From Maribacter orientalis (GTDB lineage Bacteria > Bacteroidota > Bacteroidia > Flavobacteriales > Flavobacteriaceae), in contig NZ_FNZN01000004.1 in NCBI RefSeq assembly GCF_900109345.1, positions 476,482 to 540,481 of the forward strand: a DNA stretch of 64,000 nt, read 5' to 3'. Shown here piece by piece: positions 8,693-18,061 of this stretch (positions within the stretch are counted from its first letter, which is position 1; every line of letters starts with the position of its first letter). A program made the translations under genes and the position numbers. The notes below the pieces were generated by a model that worked only from the letters and a program-made list of their open reading frames with translations, ran no database searches and was not told the DNA's origin.

Positions 8693-8710
8693 TCTAAATT
8701 TATTTTTAGA
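8693..8710. promoter_or_regulatory. Candidate MntR/DtxR operator
   Basis: TCTAAA (8693-8698), a six-base spacer and TTTAGA (8705-8710) form an 18-bp inverted repeat, the usual size of a DtxR/MntR operator. It sits between the receptor's -7 element and its start codon, where bound repressor would block initiation. Binding by the adjacent regulator is inferred from position and symmetry only. Confidence 0.4.
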
Positions 8711-10986
8711 TGTTTAGAATTATTATTTTAGTGGTTTATTGTTTCATTTTTTCGAGCACCTACGCACAAGAAATGACCCTATCTGGTTCTGTAACATCTG
8801 AAAACTCACCTGCACCGTTCGTGAATATTTATTTAAAGAACACTGAACTAGGCACTTCATCCAATGAAAATGGATGGTATGAATTAAAAAATATTCCTCC
8901 TGGAAAATATACACTCATAGCTTCTACTATTGGCTATATGCCATTTAGCAAATCAATATTCGTAAAAAAGGGTCAGGAACAGTTATTAGATATCGACCTG
9001 AAACCTTCGATAGAATCATTAGATGAAATGGTAGTTACTGGTACTTTAAAACCCGTCAGCAGACTTGAAAGTCCCGTGCCAGTTGAGGTATACAAGCCTA
9101 CTTTTTTCAAGAAAAATCCAACGGCCAGTATTTTTGAAGCATTACAGAACGTGAATGGCGTACGGCCACAAATTAACTGCAATGTATGCAACACAGGCGA
9201 TATTCATATAAACGGTCTTGAAGGGCCTTATACTCTTGTATTGATAGACGGCATGCCAATTGTTAGTGGGCTTGGCACCGTATATGGCCTGTCTGGCATA
9301 CCTAACTCACTAATAGAGCAAATTGAAATTGTAAAAGGACCTGCTTCTACTCTTTATGGAAGTGAAGCTGTTGGCGGATTGATAAATATCATAACAAAAA
9401 ACAACCTTACCGCACCAGTTTTTTCCGGAGATAGCTTTGTAACCGATTGGGGAGAGTACAATCTTGATATAGGCACTAAAATAAACGTAGGCAAAAAAAC
9501 CAGTCTATTATTAGGTATCAATTATTTTAAATATGATAATCCGATTGATAATAATCGAGATAATTTCACGGATCTTACCTTACAAGATAGAATTTCCATA
9601 TTTCAAAAATGGAACTTCACCAGAAAGAAATCACGCATTCTCTCTTTGGCCAGTCGCTTTTTTTATGAAGACAGATGGGGAGGAGAATTACAATGGACAC
9701 CAGAATTTAGAGGTGGAGATGAAATTTATGGAGAAAGTATTTATACTCGTAGATGGGAAGTTTTAGGGAAATACCAACTCCCTTTTAAGGAGCAATTAAT
9801 GTTATCATTCTCGTATAATGACCATAGTCAAAACTCTGTTTATGGTAATGTATCTTACTTAGCGGACCAACGTATTGGTTTTACTCAGCTTACCTGGGAC
9901 AAATCTCTGGGCAAGCATAGTATATTGGCTGGTTCTGCATTACGCCATAATTATTATGATGACAGTACACCAGCAACGTCAGATTCGAATGGCAATAAGC
10001 CCGATGAGGTAATTATACCAAGTATTTTTCTTCAAGATGAGATTTCCTTTAACAAAAAGCACGCTTTACTTTTGGGTGCTCGATATGATTATGATAATAG
10101 ACATGGTTCAATTTTTACTCCAAGAGGAGCCTACAGGTTTAAGTTTACAGATAACGATATATTACGATTAAATGCAGGCACAGGTTTCAGGGTCGTAAAT
10201 CTATTTACAGAAGAGCATGCCGCCCTTACCGGCTCACGTGAAGTCATCATTACCGAAGAATTGAAACCAGAACGTTCATTCAACGTAAATCTTAATTATC
10301 TAAAAAAAATGTATGAGGCTAACGGTACTTTCGTAACACTAGATGCATCCTTATTTTATACCAATTTCCAAAATATTATAATACCAGATTATGATACTAA
10401 TCCTAATCAAATCATTTATGATAATTTAAATGGAAAGTCAGTTTCTAAAGGGATAAGTGCCAATGTCGACATCTCTTTTCCAAGTAGCTTTAAACTAATG
10501 TTTGGCGGCACATTACAAAACGTAAGCAATACTGAAAACGGAATTAGCAAACGTCAAATTCTTACAGAGAGTTATTCGGCGAATTGGGGATTAAGTTACA
10601 CTATTAGAACTTGGAATTTAACTTTTGATTACACAGGAAACTTGTATGGACCAATGCGATTACCAACTTTAGGTGACAAAGACCCAAGAAGAGATTTTTC
10701 ACCTACTTGGAGTATACAAAATATTCAATTCACATATAATGGAATCAAGAATTTTGAAATTTATGCTGGTGTGAAAAATTTATTAAACTGGACTCCGAAT
10801 ATTGGTAATCCGTTTATCATCGCCCGTGCAAATGACCCCTTTGATAAAGAAGTAACTTTTGATACTAATGGCAATGCGGTTGCCACTTCTAATAATCCTT
10901 ATGCGCTTACTTTTGACCCTACCTACGTTTATGGTCCTAATCAAGGAATCAGGTCTTTTCTTGGTTTACGCTACACATTGAATTAA
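8710..10986 (+). CDS. TonB-dependent receptor (putative metal or metallophore uptake)
   Basis: This outer-membrane receptor of 758 residues has a signal peptide ending near SSTYAQ, a CarboxypepD_reg beta-sandwich (about 20-105), a plug domain (about 120-230, with LVLIDGMPIVSG and the GPASTLYGSEAVGGLINI end block) and a 22-strand-type barrel ending in LRYTLN. The plug contains an unusual C157-N-V-C160 pair just before TGDIHING. Its divergent arrangement with a MntR-type regulator and ZIP transporter suggests a metal-related ligand, imported with TonB energy. The substrate is an inference. It is not a SusC, because no SusD partner follows. Confidence 0.88.
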   Translation: MFRIIILVVYCFIFSSTYAQEMTLSGSVTSENSPAPFVNIYLKNTELGTSSNENGWYELKNIPPGKYTLIASTIGYMPFSKSIFVKKGQEQLLDIDLKPSIESLDEMVVTGTLKPVSRLESPVPVEVYKPTFFKKNPTASIFEALQNVNGVRPQINCNVCNTGDIHINGLEGPYTLVLIDGMPIVSGLGTVYGLSGIPNSLIEQIEIVKGPASTLYGSEAVGGLINIITKNNLTAPVFSGDSFVTDWGEYNLDIGTKINVGKKTSLLLGINYFKYDNPIDNNRDNFTDLTLQDRISIFQKWNFTRKKSRILSLASRFFYEDRWGGELQWTPEFRGGDEIYGESIYTRRWEVLGKYQLPFKEQLMLSFSYNDHSQNSVYGNVSYLADQRIGFTQLTWDKSLGKHSILAGSALRHNYYDDSTPATSDSNGNKPDEVIIPSIFLQDEISFNKKHALLLGARYDYDNRHGSIFTPRGAYRFKFTDNDILRLNAGTGFRVVNLFTEEHAALTGSREVIITEELKPERSFNVNLNYLKKMYEANGTFVTLDASLFYTNFQNIIIPDYDTNPNQIIYDNLNGKSVSKGISANVDISFPSSFKLMFGGTLQNVSNTENGISKRQILTESYSANWGLSYTIRTWNLTFDYTGNLYGPMRLPTLGDKDPRRDFSPTWSIQNIQFTYNGIKNFEIYAGVKNLLNWTPNIGNPFIIARANDPFDKEVTFDTNGNAVATSNNPYALTFDPTYVYGPNQGIRSFLGLRYTLN

Positions 10987-11060
10987 CGCCAAAAGACTAT
11001 TGCTAATTCGTATTTTTGACATTATAGGAACGTCTGACCGTCAAATACCTTGAAATATTC

Positions 11061-12203
11061 ATGAACAAGTACGACTACATTATTATTGGTGCTGGCGCAT
11101 CTGGCTTATTGTTAGCAGATGCTATGGGGAATGATTCTTTTTTTGCAGATAAAAAGATTCTTATTCTTGATAAAGACGCTAAAAAAACGAATGATCGAAC
11201 TTGGTGCTATTGGGAAAAAGGTAAAGGACAATTCGATGATATTGTTCATAAACAATGGGACGAAATTCATTTTGAAGGCACTCAAATTTCTAAAAGAAAC
11301 AATATTGCACCCTACTCCTATAAAATGATAAGGGGTATTGATTTCTACAATCACTATTTAAATAGAAATGAGGGTTATAAAAATATAACTTTTAAACAAG
11401 ATGAAGTATTAAATTTAGAGGAAACAAGTAACGAAGTAACTGTTCGCACCTTAAATAATAATTACGTTGCAGACTATATATTCACAAGTCTTTTTAATTA
11501 TAAAATGGCTACCCAGCAAAAGAAATATCCTGTTTTGCAACAGCATTTTATTGGTTGGGAGATAAAAACCAAAGACCCTATATTCAATACTTCCGAAGTT
11601 ACCTATATGGACTTTTCCATACCTCAAAAAGGGAACACTCGTTTTATGTATGTGTTACCATATTCAAATAATACTGCACTAATAGAGTATACCTTATTTT
11701 CAGAAAAATTACTTCCAAAACAAGAATATGAAGAGGCCATAAAAAATTATATATGGGATAGGTATAAATGCAAAGACTATACAATCATTGATAAAGAGAC
11801 TGGCAGTATACCCATGACTGCTTACGATTTTAGAGAACATCATTCAAATAGAATACGGTATATAGGCACTGCTGGTGGCTGGGCCAAGCCAAGCACAGGC
11901 TATACCTTAATGAGCACAGCAAAAAAGGTACCTCAGCTAATTAACCATATTAAGAATGGAAAGCCACTAAAAAAATTAAAATTGAAGAATAAATTTTGGT
12001 ACTACGACCTTCTGTTTCTTGATGTAATACACCATGATAACGCAAATGGCTATAGGGTCTTTGAATCACTATTTAAATCATTGAGCCCTCAAATGGTTTT
12101 CAAGTTTTTAGATGAGAAAACCAATTTATGGGAAGATATCATCTATATAAATGCCTGCCCTAAAACTCCCTTTATAAAAGCCTTTTTTAAACGATTATCC
12201 TAA
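11061..12203 (+). CDS. crtY: Lycopene cyclase (CrtY-type flavoprotein)
   Basis: This is a 380-residue FAD/NAD-binding protein. An N-terminal Rossmann GAGASG lies at 10-15, then the lycopene cyclase hallmark RTWCYW at 46-51, and a GTAGGWAKPSTGYTL block around 269-283 that is characteristic of CrtY/CrtL beta-cyclases. These enzymes cyclise the ends of lycopene to give beta-carotene. No other carotenoid genes (crtB, crtI, crtZ) are adjacent, but the convergent neighbour makes prenyl diphosphates, the pathway precursor. Its stop codon overlaps the stop of that neighbour. The precise product (beta-carotene or gamma-carotene) is unproven. Confidence 0.88.
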   Translation: MNKYDYIIIGAGASGLLLADAMGNDSFFADKKILILDKDAKKTNDRTWCYWEKGKGQFDDIVHKQWDEIHFEGTQISKRNNIAPYSYKMIRGIDFYNHYLNRNEGYKNITFKQDEVLNLEETSNEVTVRTLNNNYVADYIFTSLFNYKMATQQKKYPVLQQHFIGWEIKTKDPIFNTSEVTYMDFSIPQKGNTRFMYVLPYSNNTALIEYTLFSEKLLPKQEYEEAIKNYIWDRYKCKDYTIIDKETGSIPMTAYDFREHHSNRIRYIGTAGGWAKPSTGYTLMSTAKKVPQLINHIKNGKPLKKLKLKNKFWYYDLLFLDVIHHDNANGYRVFESLFKSLSPQMVFKFLDEKTNLWEDIIYINACPKTPFIKAFFKRLS

Positions 12204-13174
12204 ACCGTTCTATTCATTAAATTCTCACCGAACTGTTGCAGCAAGTCTTTCTTATCTTTCGCCAGTTCAATGTTATTTAGTACTTCAAAAGCCTTTGCAG
12301 TGTAATCGGCAATTGCAACCCGTGTAGCTTCGTCTGCTTTGGTTTTTTCAAAAATAGAGCGAACAGCATTTACTTTCGTTTCCGACTCTTTAGGTTGTAT
12401 CGAGTATAAATGTTCAAGCTCTTTTGTCATCATTTCTGAACCCGAACTCATAGCTTTTAGGAAAAGAAAGGTTTTCTTATTTTCAATAATATCACCACCA
12501 ACTTGTTTTCCAAAAGTTTTGGGATCCCCGAAAACATCTAAATAGTCATCTTGTAACTGAAAGGCTATACCTAAGTTTAACCCGAAAGCATACATTTGTT
12601 CTTGAGATTTTTCAGATGCACCAGCAACAATAGCCCCCATTTTTAATGCTGCTGCAACTAAAACAGCAGTTTTATACTCAATCATTTTTAAATACTCTGG
12701 CAACATAACATCGTCGCGTGTCTCAAAATCGACATCATATTGTTGTCCTTCACATACTTCTAAAGCTGTTTTGCTAAAAAGTTGCGCCAATTGCCTAAAT
12801 ATTAGAGGCTCATAATTTTCAAATAGCTGGTATGCCATAATCAACATAGCATCTCCAGATAAAATACCCGTATTTATATCCCATTTTTCGTGTACAGTTA
12901 TCTCGCCACGTCTTACAGGAGCGTCATCCATAATATCATCGTGTACTAATGAAAAATTATGAAATACTTCTACTGCCAAAGCTGCATCCAAGGCTTTTTT
13001 ATAATCCGTATTGAAAATTTCGGCTGTTAGCAATACCAAAACAGGTCTAAGTCTTTTACCTCCTAAGCCTAAAATATAAGTGATTGGCTCATACAGGTTT
13101 CTCGGTTCTTTTGTAAGCTGTTTAGAATTTAAATAATTGATAAACTCTTCTCGATATTCATTTATAGAATGCAT
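12200..13174 (-). CDS. Polyprenyl diphosphate synthase (IspA/GGPP-synthase family)
   Basis: This is a 324-residue all-helical trans-prenyltransferase. The first Asp-rich motif DDIMD is at 79-83 and the second, DDYLD in a FQLQDDYLDVFGD context, at 209-213. Substrate-binding GGKRLRP precedes them. The enzyme condenses IPP with allylic diphosphates to make FPP, GGPP or a longer chain. Residues just before the first motif (EVFHNFSLVH) suggest a short to mid-length product, but chain length cannot be fixed by eye. ATG 13174 is preferred over a TTG at 13192. The gene converges on the lycopene cyclase with a 4-bp overlap at the stops. Confidence 0.9.
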   Translation of the reverse strand: MHSINEYREEFINYLNSKQLTKEPRNLYEPITYILGLGGKRLRPVLVLLTAEIFNTDYKKALDAALAVEVFHNFSLVHDDIMDDAPVRRGEITVHEKWDINTGILSGDAMLIMAYQLFENYEPLIFRQLAQLFSKTALEVCEGQQYDVDFETRDDVMLPEYLKMIEYKTAVLVAAALKMGAIVAGASEKSQEQMYAFGLNLGIAFQLQDDYLDVFGDPKTFGKQVGGDIIENKKTFLFLKAMSSGSEMMTKELEHLYSIQPKESETKVNAVRSIFEKTKADEATRVAIADYTAKAFEVLNNIELAKDKKDLLQQFGENLMNRTV

Positions 13175-13333
13175 TCTCGCAATTTTTATCAAAAATAGAA
13201 TAAATATGTTTTGTAATAAGCCCTTTTAATCATTGAAGGTTCGATTCTTGAAGACATACGTTATAGAAAATAAAAAAGTATAACTATCTAAGGTTTTACA
13301 TGAAAAATAATTAACCCATAAGCAGTTATTAAT

Positions 13334-14350
13334 CTATAGAGAATTACGTTTAATCAATTTTGAAGGCATAATAACTTGAGTGGTATCTTCATTTTTTAAA
13401 TGCTTGGCTGCCATTTTAGCCATCTCTTTAAAATCAGTAGAAATCGTTGTAATTCCACCAAATACTATCTCTTTGGCAACATTATCATTCTGAGAAAGAA
13501 TTCCAATATCTTCGCCGATTTTATACTTTTTCCGAACGCAATCTCTTAAAATATGCCACAAAATAGTATCTCCTAAAACAAAATAAAGAGTACCCTTAAA
13601 GGCAGTGCCTAAAGAATAATTATTTTTTACCGTTCCATTAATATTATAATCTTTAAGAAATCTCTCGAATGCAATTCGGATCGAAATTGGAGAGTAATCA
13701 CTTTCTTCATTAAAGTATAAAATAAGGTTTTTGTATTTTTTAATTTCGGGGAGCAATTGCACTAACGATGTATAAATGACTTCTTCAAATTCTTGAGAAA
13801 TATAAGAGAATGATTTCCCTAGATCTAAATACCTATCTACCAATAATAATTTTTTTGGATCAATACTTTGTAGTAACGGTACCACCTTTTGGTTTTGAAT
13901 AGGGGCAATTACATACATGCCGTACTTACCTTTAATATTGGTCAGTATGGTTTCAAAAATGGTTAAATTATTGTGATGAAAAAAAACATCGATTTGAAAT
14001 CGTTTACCCATCTCTTTCCTAAATGTTTTGTAAAATTCTTCCTGATAACTTTGGAAAGCGAATAATAGCAAGGCCATTCTTTTGGTAATATTCGTTTCTT
14101 GACTTATAACAAAATAGCCCTTAAGCTGTCTAGACTCTATTAAGCCTCTGTTCTTAAGCTCTTCGTAAGCCTTAAAAATAGTTTTTCTAGCATAGCCAAT
14201 TTCTTCAACCATGTTATTAATTGAAGGTAATTGATCGCCTATAGACAGGGTGCCGTCTTCAATTGACGCTATAATCCCTTGCACCAATTGTTCGTGCTTT
14301 GAAAGATTATTATTTAGGGTGAAGGTTAAAATTCTTCTAACAATCGGCAT
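13334..14350 (-). CDS. GntR-family regulator with a C-terminal sugar-binding-like domain
   Basis: This is a 338-residue regulator. An N-terminal GntR winged helix (about 10-75: EQLVQGIIASIEDGTL, GDQLPSINNMVEEIGYARKT, LKNRGLIESRQLKGYFV) is followed by a LacI/periplasmic-binding-like effector domain (about 85-335). The type is found beside SusCD loci in Bacteroidota and senses a small molecule in the cytoplasm. It is transcribed away from susC across a 473-bp gap and is the obvious candidate regulator of that locus. ATG 14350 is preferred over an in-frame TTG at 14359. Confidence 0.85.
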   Translation of the reverse strand: MPIVRRILTFTLNNNLSKHEQLVQGIIASIEDGTLSIGDQLPSINNMVEEIGYARKTIFKAYEELKNRGLIESRQLKGYFVISQETNITKRMALLLFAFQSYQEEFYKTFRKEMGKRFQIDVFFHHNNLTIFETILTNIKGKYGMYVIAPIQNQKVVPLLQSIDPKKLLLVDRYLDLGKSFSYISQEFEEVIYTSLVQLLPEIKKYKNLILYFNEESDYSPISIRIAFERFLKDYNINGTVKNNYSLGTAFKGTLYFVLGDTILWHILRDCVRKKYKIGEDIGILSQNDNVAKEIVFGGITTISTDFKEMAKMAAKHLKNEDTTQVIMPSKLIKRNSL

Positions 14351-14600
14351 AAAATACAATTATAAACAATCGAATATACAATATAATCAAGGTTATCAAA
14401 ATGCCGCGAGACTTAGATATGCCTTGCGCTTATAGGAATACTTAAAAAATATTCATCACTCCAACAAAAAAATTATCACTACGTAATAATCTAGAAAATA
14501 CTTGTTCTTGCTATTCGAGCAACCTTAAAATTAAGCCGATTCCCATATTGGTTTAATTGAACATAAATGGTCTTTAAATATTCAATTTTATTAAGTAGCA

Positions 14601-14615
14601 TTTGTTATAAACAAA
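14601..14615. promoter_or_regulatory. Candidate GntR-type operator
   Basis: TTTGTT-ATA-AACAAA is a perfect 6+3+6 palindrome about 93 bp upstream of the susC -7 element. GntR-family operators commonly have TTGT/ACAA half-sites. Assignment to the adjacent regulator is inferred from location. Confidence 0.4.
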
Positions 14616-14707
14616 ATTGAGCAAATACCATATTATTATATTTTTATAACATTTTTTACAAATTCAAAATATATTAAGGTTTAATTTATATAATTAACAT
14701 TTTATTA

Positions 14708-14715
14708 TATATTTG
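14708..14715 (+). promoter_or_regulatory. -7 promoter element of susC
   Basis: TATATTTG is an exact TAnnTTTG match. It leaves a long leader of about 100 bases before the susC ATG, as is common for regulated SusC genes. No TTG is present at -33, which would fit an activator-dependent promoter. Confidence 0.45.
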
Positions 14716-14823
14716 TTTGTAGTAGCATAGTGTATCATAGTCTCCGCATTTGAACAATGCTCTCAATAGAATTACGATACCTATGATTACAAAATAACTA
14801 ACAACCCAAAAGAACCTATTTTT

Positions 14824-17800
14824 ATGAATCAACTAATTAATTTTCCTAAGTTTTTCATGATTCGAAGTCATGCAATCTTAACGATGGTTTTCTTTTTTGG
14901 TGGGCTACTCTTAACGAGTATACACGCTCAAGAAGTAAAAGTATCGGGTACCGTAACATCAGCTGCGGACAACATGCCATTACCTGGCGTTTCGGTCATC
15001 GATGCAAAAAATCCTACAAGAGGGGTACAAGCAGATTTTGACGGAAACTTCACGATTACTCTAGACGATGGCAATACCAGTTTGCGCTTTAGCTATATTG
15101 GTTTTAAATCTGCTGTTGTTCCAGTTAACAATCAAAACACTATTAATGTATCTCTAGAAGAAGATGTGGCAAATCTAGAAGAAGTAGTTGTGGTTGGTTA
15201 TGGTACTCAAAAGAAGGCAACAGTTACCGGTGCGGTTACAGCGGTTCAAGGGCCAGTTCTTGAAAGCTCACCCGCAATTAGTGTCTCTAACTCCCTTGCT
15301 GGTAGATTACCAGGTGTAGTTATTATCCAAACAAGTGGAGAACCCGGTAATGATCAATCGACAATTAGTATTCGTGGTACCAATACATTAGGTAACAATC
15401 AACCATTGATTGTTATTGATGGTATTCCTGATAGAGATGGTGGTATTAGCCGTATTAATTCAAATGACATAGCAAATATTTCAGTTTTGAAAGATGCTTC
15501 TGCAGCCATCTATGGAGCTAGAGCAGCAAACGGTGCTATAATTGTCACGACAAAAACTGGCAATGTCGGTAAAATGGAAGTGAAATACAACGCTGATTTT
15601 GGTCTTACTAGACCAACAAGAGTTCCTGAAATGGCTAGCGCCGTTGAGTATCAGACCATCATGAACGAATTGGCCATTTATAACAGTAATATTCCTGCAG
15701 GTCAATGGGGTGCAGCAAGTAGCGCATTTCAAAATAATGGCAGTTATACTATTCCAGGAAGTAGTCCGGCAGAAACTGTAAACGCAGCATTTAGCCCTGA
15801 GACCATTAACAACCATAGAACTAATGCTGATCCATGGTTATACCCAGACACAGATTGGTTCGGTGCTACGTTTCAAGATTGGGCAGAACAACAACGGCAT
15901 AATCTTTCTGTAAGTGGCGGAAGTGAAGATCTCAAATACTACGCATCACTTGGGTATTCAGATCAAGGTGCTATTTACAAAAATTCCGCCAACCGCTATC
16001 AGCAATATAACTTTAGAATTAATACCGATGCCAAAATCAACGAGTATCTTTCTACTAAGTTGAGCATGGGTTACAGAAAAGAGAATAGAAACTTCCCAAC
16101 AGAAAGTGCTGGCGCCATTTTCAGAATGTTGATGAGAGGTAGACCCAATGAGCCAGCAGTTTGGCCAAATGGATTACCAGGACCAGATATAGAAAATGGA
16201 CAACAGCCTGTAGTTATTACTACAAATGCAACGGGTTATGATAATCAACCAACCGATTATTTGCAATTTACAGGTTCTGTAGATATCAAAAACCCTTGGG
16301 TTGATGGCTTAACATTAACCTTATTGGCTGGTGTCGATCAAAGCCAACAGCGCAGAAAATTATGGCAAACACCTTGGACACTTTATTCATTGGATCGTGC
16401 CAATTATATCGCAACCGGAAATCCTGTTTTAAGTGGGGCAATACGATCTAATTTTACCGACCCAAGGTTAACACAATCATCGTTAAACGTTTTAAACACC
16501 AACCTAACTGGTTTATTAAATTATGACAAAACAATAGGTGATGATCACACAATTAATTTACTAGCTGGTGTAACCCGTGAAAATTTTCAAGGGGAGTTTC
16601 TATCGGCCTTTAGAAGAAATTACTTATCCGCTGCTGTTGATCAAATTGGCGTAGGTGGTGAAGATGGACAGGTTACTGATGGTTTTGGGTATAACAGGAC
16701 CCGCTTAGGGTATTATGGTCGTGCACAATACAACTTCAAGGAAAAATACTTAGCCGAATTCATTTGGCGTTATGATGGATCCTATATCTTCCCAGGCGAT
16801 GATCGTTTTGGTTTTTTTCCAGGATTCTTGGTTGGATGGAATATCAATAAAGAAGATTGGTTCAATGTTGAGTCAATCGATTACCTAAAACTACGTGCCT
16901 CCTACGGTCAAATGGGTAATGATCAGGTATTCTTTCAAGGTGCGCTACAGGAATATGCCTATTTATCCATTTATGATTTTGGTAGTTATCCAATAGACGG
17001 TAACGTACAAACTACCCTTACAGAGCCATTATTAGCAAACCCTAGTTTTACATGGGAGCGGGCAAACAACCTCAATGTAGGTCTTGACGGTATTACCCTC
17101 AACGGAAAATTGAGCTTTACTTTAGAGTACTTTTTAAACAGACGTGATCAGATCTTGATTCAAAAAACAGGTTCTACACCAGGTTCTTCAGGCATATCAG
17201 ATTTATTACCTCCTGTTAATGCCGGTAAAGTAGATAACGAAGGCTTTGAATTTGCCTTAAATTATTATGGTGGTGATGCAGATAGCTTTAAATGGGATGT
17301 TGGTGTAAATGGTGGTTATGCTCAGAACAGTGTAGTCTTTTTAGATGAAATTCCTGGTGCACCAGATTATCAATTACAAGAAGGCAAACCAATTGGTTCT
17401 TACTTAGTATATGAATCTGATGGAGTTTTTATCGATGAGGCGGCCGTTTCAAGTAATACATTAGATTACAGTGCTGTAAAACCACAATTGGAACCAGGAG
17501 ACATGAAATTTAAGGACATTAATGGTGATGGCGCCATCAATGATTTGGACCAGGTTCGATTGGATAATAGTATTGTGCCAAACTTTAACTTTGGCGCAAC
17601 CTTTAACGCCTCCTATAAGAATTTTGATTTATCGGTTCTTTTACAAGGTGCTACAGGCGCAAAGCTACCTATCCTAACTGAATCAGGAGATATAGGCAAT
17701 TACCTTAAATATAGTTTTGATAATAGGTGGAGTCCAGATAACCCAAGTAGTGTACACCCAAGATTGGCAAGTAGGGGTGATACGTATTACAGTGGAGGTG

Positions 17801-18051
17801 CATACGGCAACAATACTTATAATTTATATAGCAAGGATTATATTAGACTTAAAAACGTTCAAATAGCATATAATTTCCCAAAAGGAATGATTGACCAATT
17901 TGGATTATCTGCATTTAGAGTTTATATGAGTGGTCTTAATTTGGCAACTTGGGCGGCACAAGACATTTATGATCCTGAATCAACGAGTAATAGTGGTCAG
18001 TTTTATCCACAACAGTCCATTATTAACACAGGTTTTAGTTTAACATTTTAA
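14824..18051 (+). CDS. SusC/RagA-family TonB-linked outer membrane transporter
   Basis: This is a 1075-residue transporter. A signal peptide ends near SIHAQE and is followed by a CarboxypepD_reg domain (about 37-120) and the SusC signature EEVVVVGYGTQKKATVTGAV near 120-140. The plug has IDGIPDRDGG and a DASAAIYGARAANGAIIVTTK block, and a large barrel completes the protein. It imports a ligand bound by its SusD partner, encoded ten bases downstream. Typical PULs encode glycoside hydrolases after SusCD; here VCBS and haloperoxidase-like lipoproteins follow instead, so the ligand may not be a normal polysaccharide. Confidence 0.95.
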   Translation: MNQLINFPKFFMIRSHAILTMVFFFGGLLLTSIHAQEVKVSGTVTSAADNMPLPGVSVIDAKNPTRGVQADFDGNFTITLDDGNTSLRFSYIGFKSAVVPVNNQNTINVSLEEDVANLEEVVVVGYGTQKKATVTGAVTAVQGPVLESSPAISVSNSLAGRLPGVVIIQTSGEPGNDQSTISIRGTNTLGNNQPLIVIDGIPDRDGGISRINSNDIANISVLKDASAAIYGARAANGAIIVTTKTGNVGKMEVKYNADFGLTRPTRVPEMASAVEYQTIMNELAIYNSNIPAGQWGAASSAFQNNGSYTIPGSSPAETVNAAFSPETINNHRTNADPWLYPDTDWFGATFQDWAEQQRHNLSVSGGSEDLKYYASLGYSDQGAIYKNSANRYQQYNFRINTDAKINEYLSTKLSMGYRKENRNFPTESAGAIFRMLMRGRPNEPAVWPNGLPGPDIENGQQPVVITTNATGYDNQPTDYLQFTGSVDIKNPWVDGLTLTLLAGVDQSQQRRKLWQTPWTLYSLDRANYIATGNPVLSGAIRSNFTDPRLTQSSLNVLNTNLTGLLNYDKTIGDDHTINLLAGVTRENFQGEFLSAFRRNYLSAAVDQIGVGGEDGQVTDGFGYNRTRLGYYGRAQYNFKEKYLAEFIWRYDGSYIFPGDDRFGFFPGFLVGWNINKEDWFNVESIDYLKLRASYGQMGNDQVFFQGALQEYAYLSIYDFGSYPIDGNVQTTLTEPLLANPSFTWERANNLNVGLDGITLNGKLSFTLEYFLNRRDQILIQKTGSTPGSSGISDLLPPVNAGKVDNEGFEFALNYYGGDADSFKWDVGVNGGYAQNSVVFLDEIPGAPDYQLQEGKPIGSYLVYESDGVFIDEAAVSSNTLDYSAVKPQLEPGDMKFKDINGDGAINDLDQVRLDNSIVPNFNFGATFNASYKNFDLSVLLQGATGAKLPILTESGDIGNYLKYSFDNRWSPDNPSSVHPRLASRGDTYYSGGAYGNNTYNLYSKDYIRLKNVQIAYNFPKGMIDQFGLSAFRVYMSGLNLATWAAQDIYDPESTSNSGQFYPQQSIINTGFSLTF

Positions 18052-18061
18052 AAAAAAAATC

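Larger units (their letters stand above)
14351..14823. other. Long AT-rich intergenic control region of the SusCD locus
   Basis: This 473-bp gap between the GntR-type regulator and susC holds no credible ORF. It contains a perfect dyad at 14601-14615, a -7 promoter element at 14708-14715 and then a ~108-base leader before susC. The left 200 bases are less AT-rich and show no recognisable element. Confidence 0.6.

Noticed and set aside
15481..15816. Minus-strand 111-residue Cys-rich ORF within susC
   Set aside because: Lies opposite a well-supported SusC frame and shows no start signal or motif.
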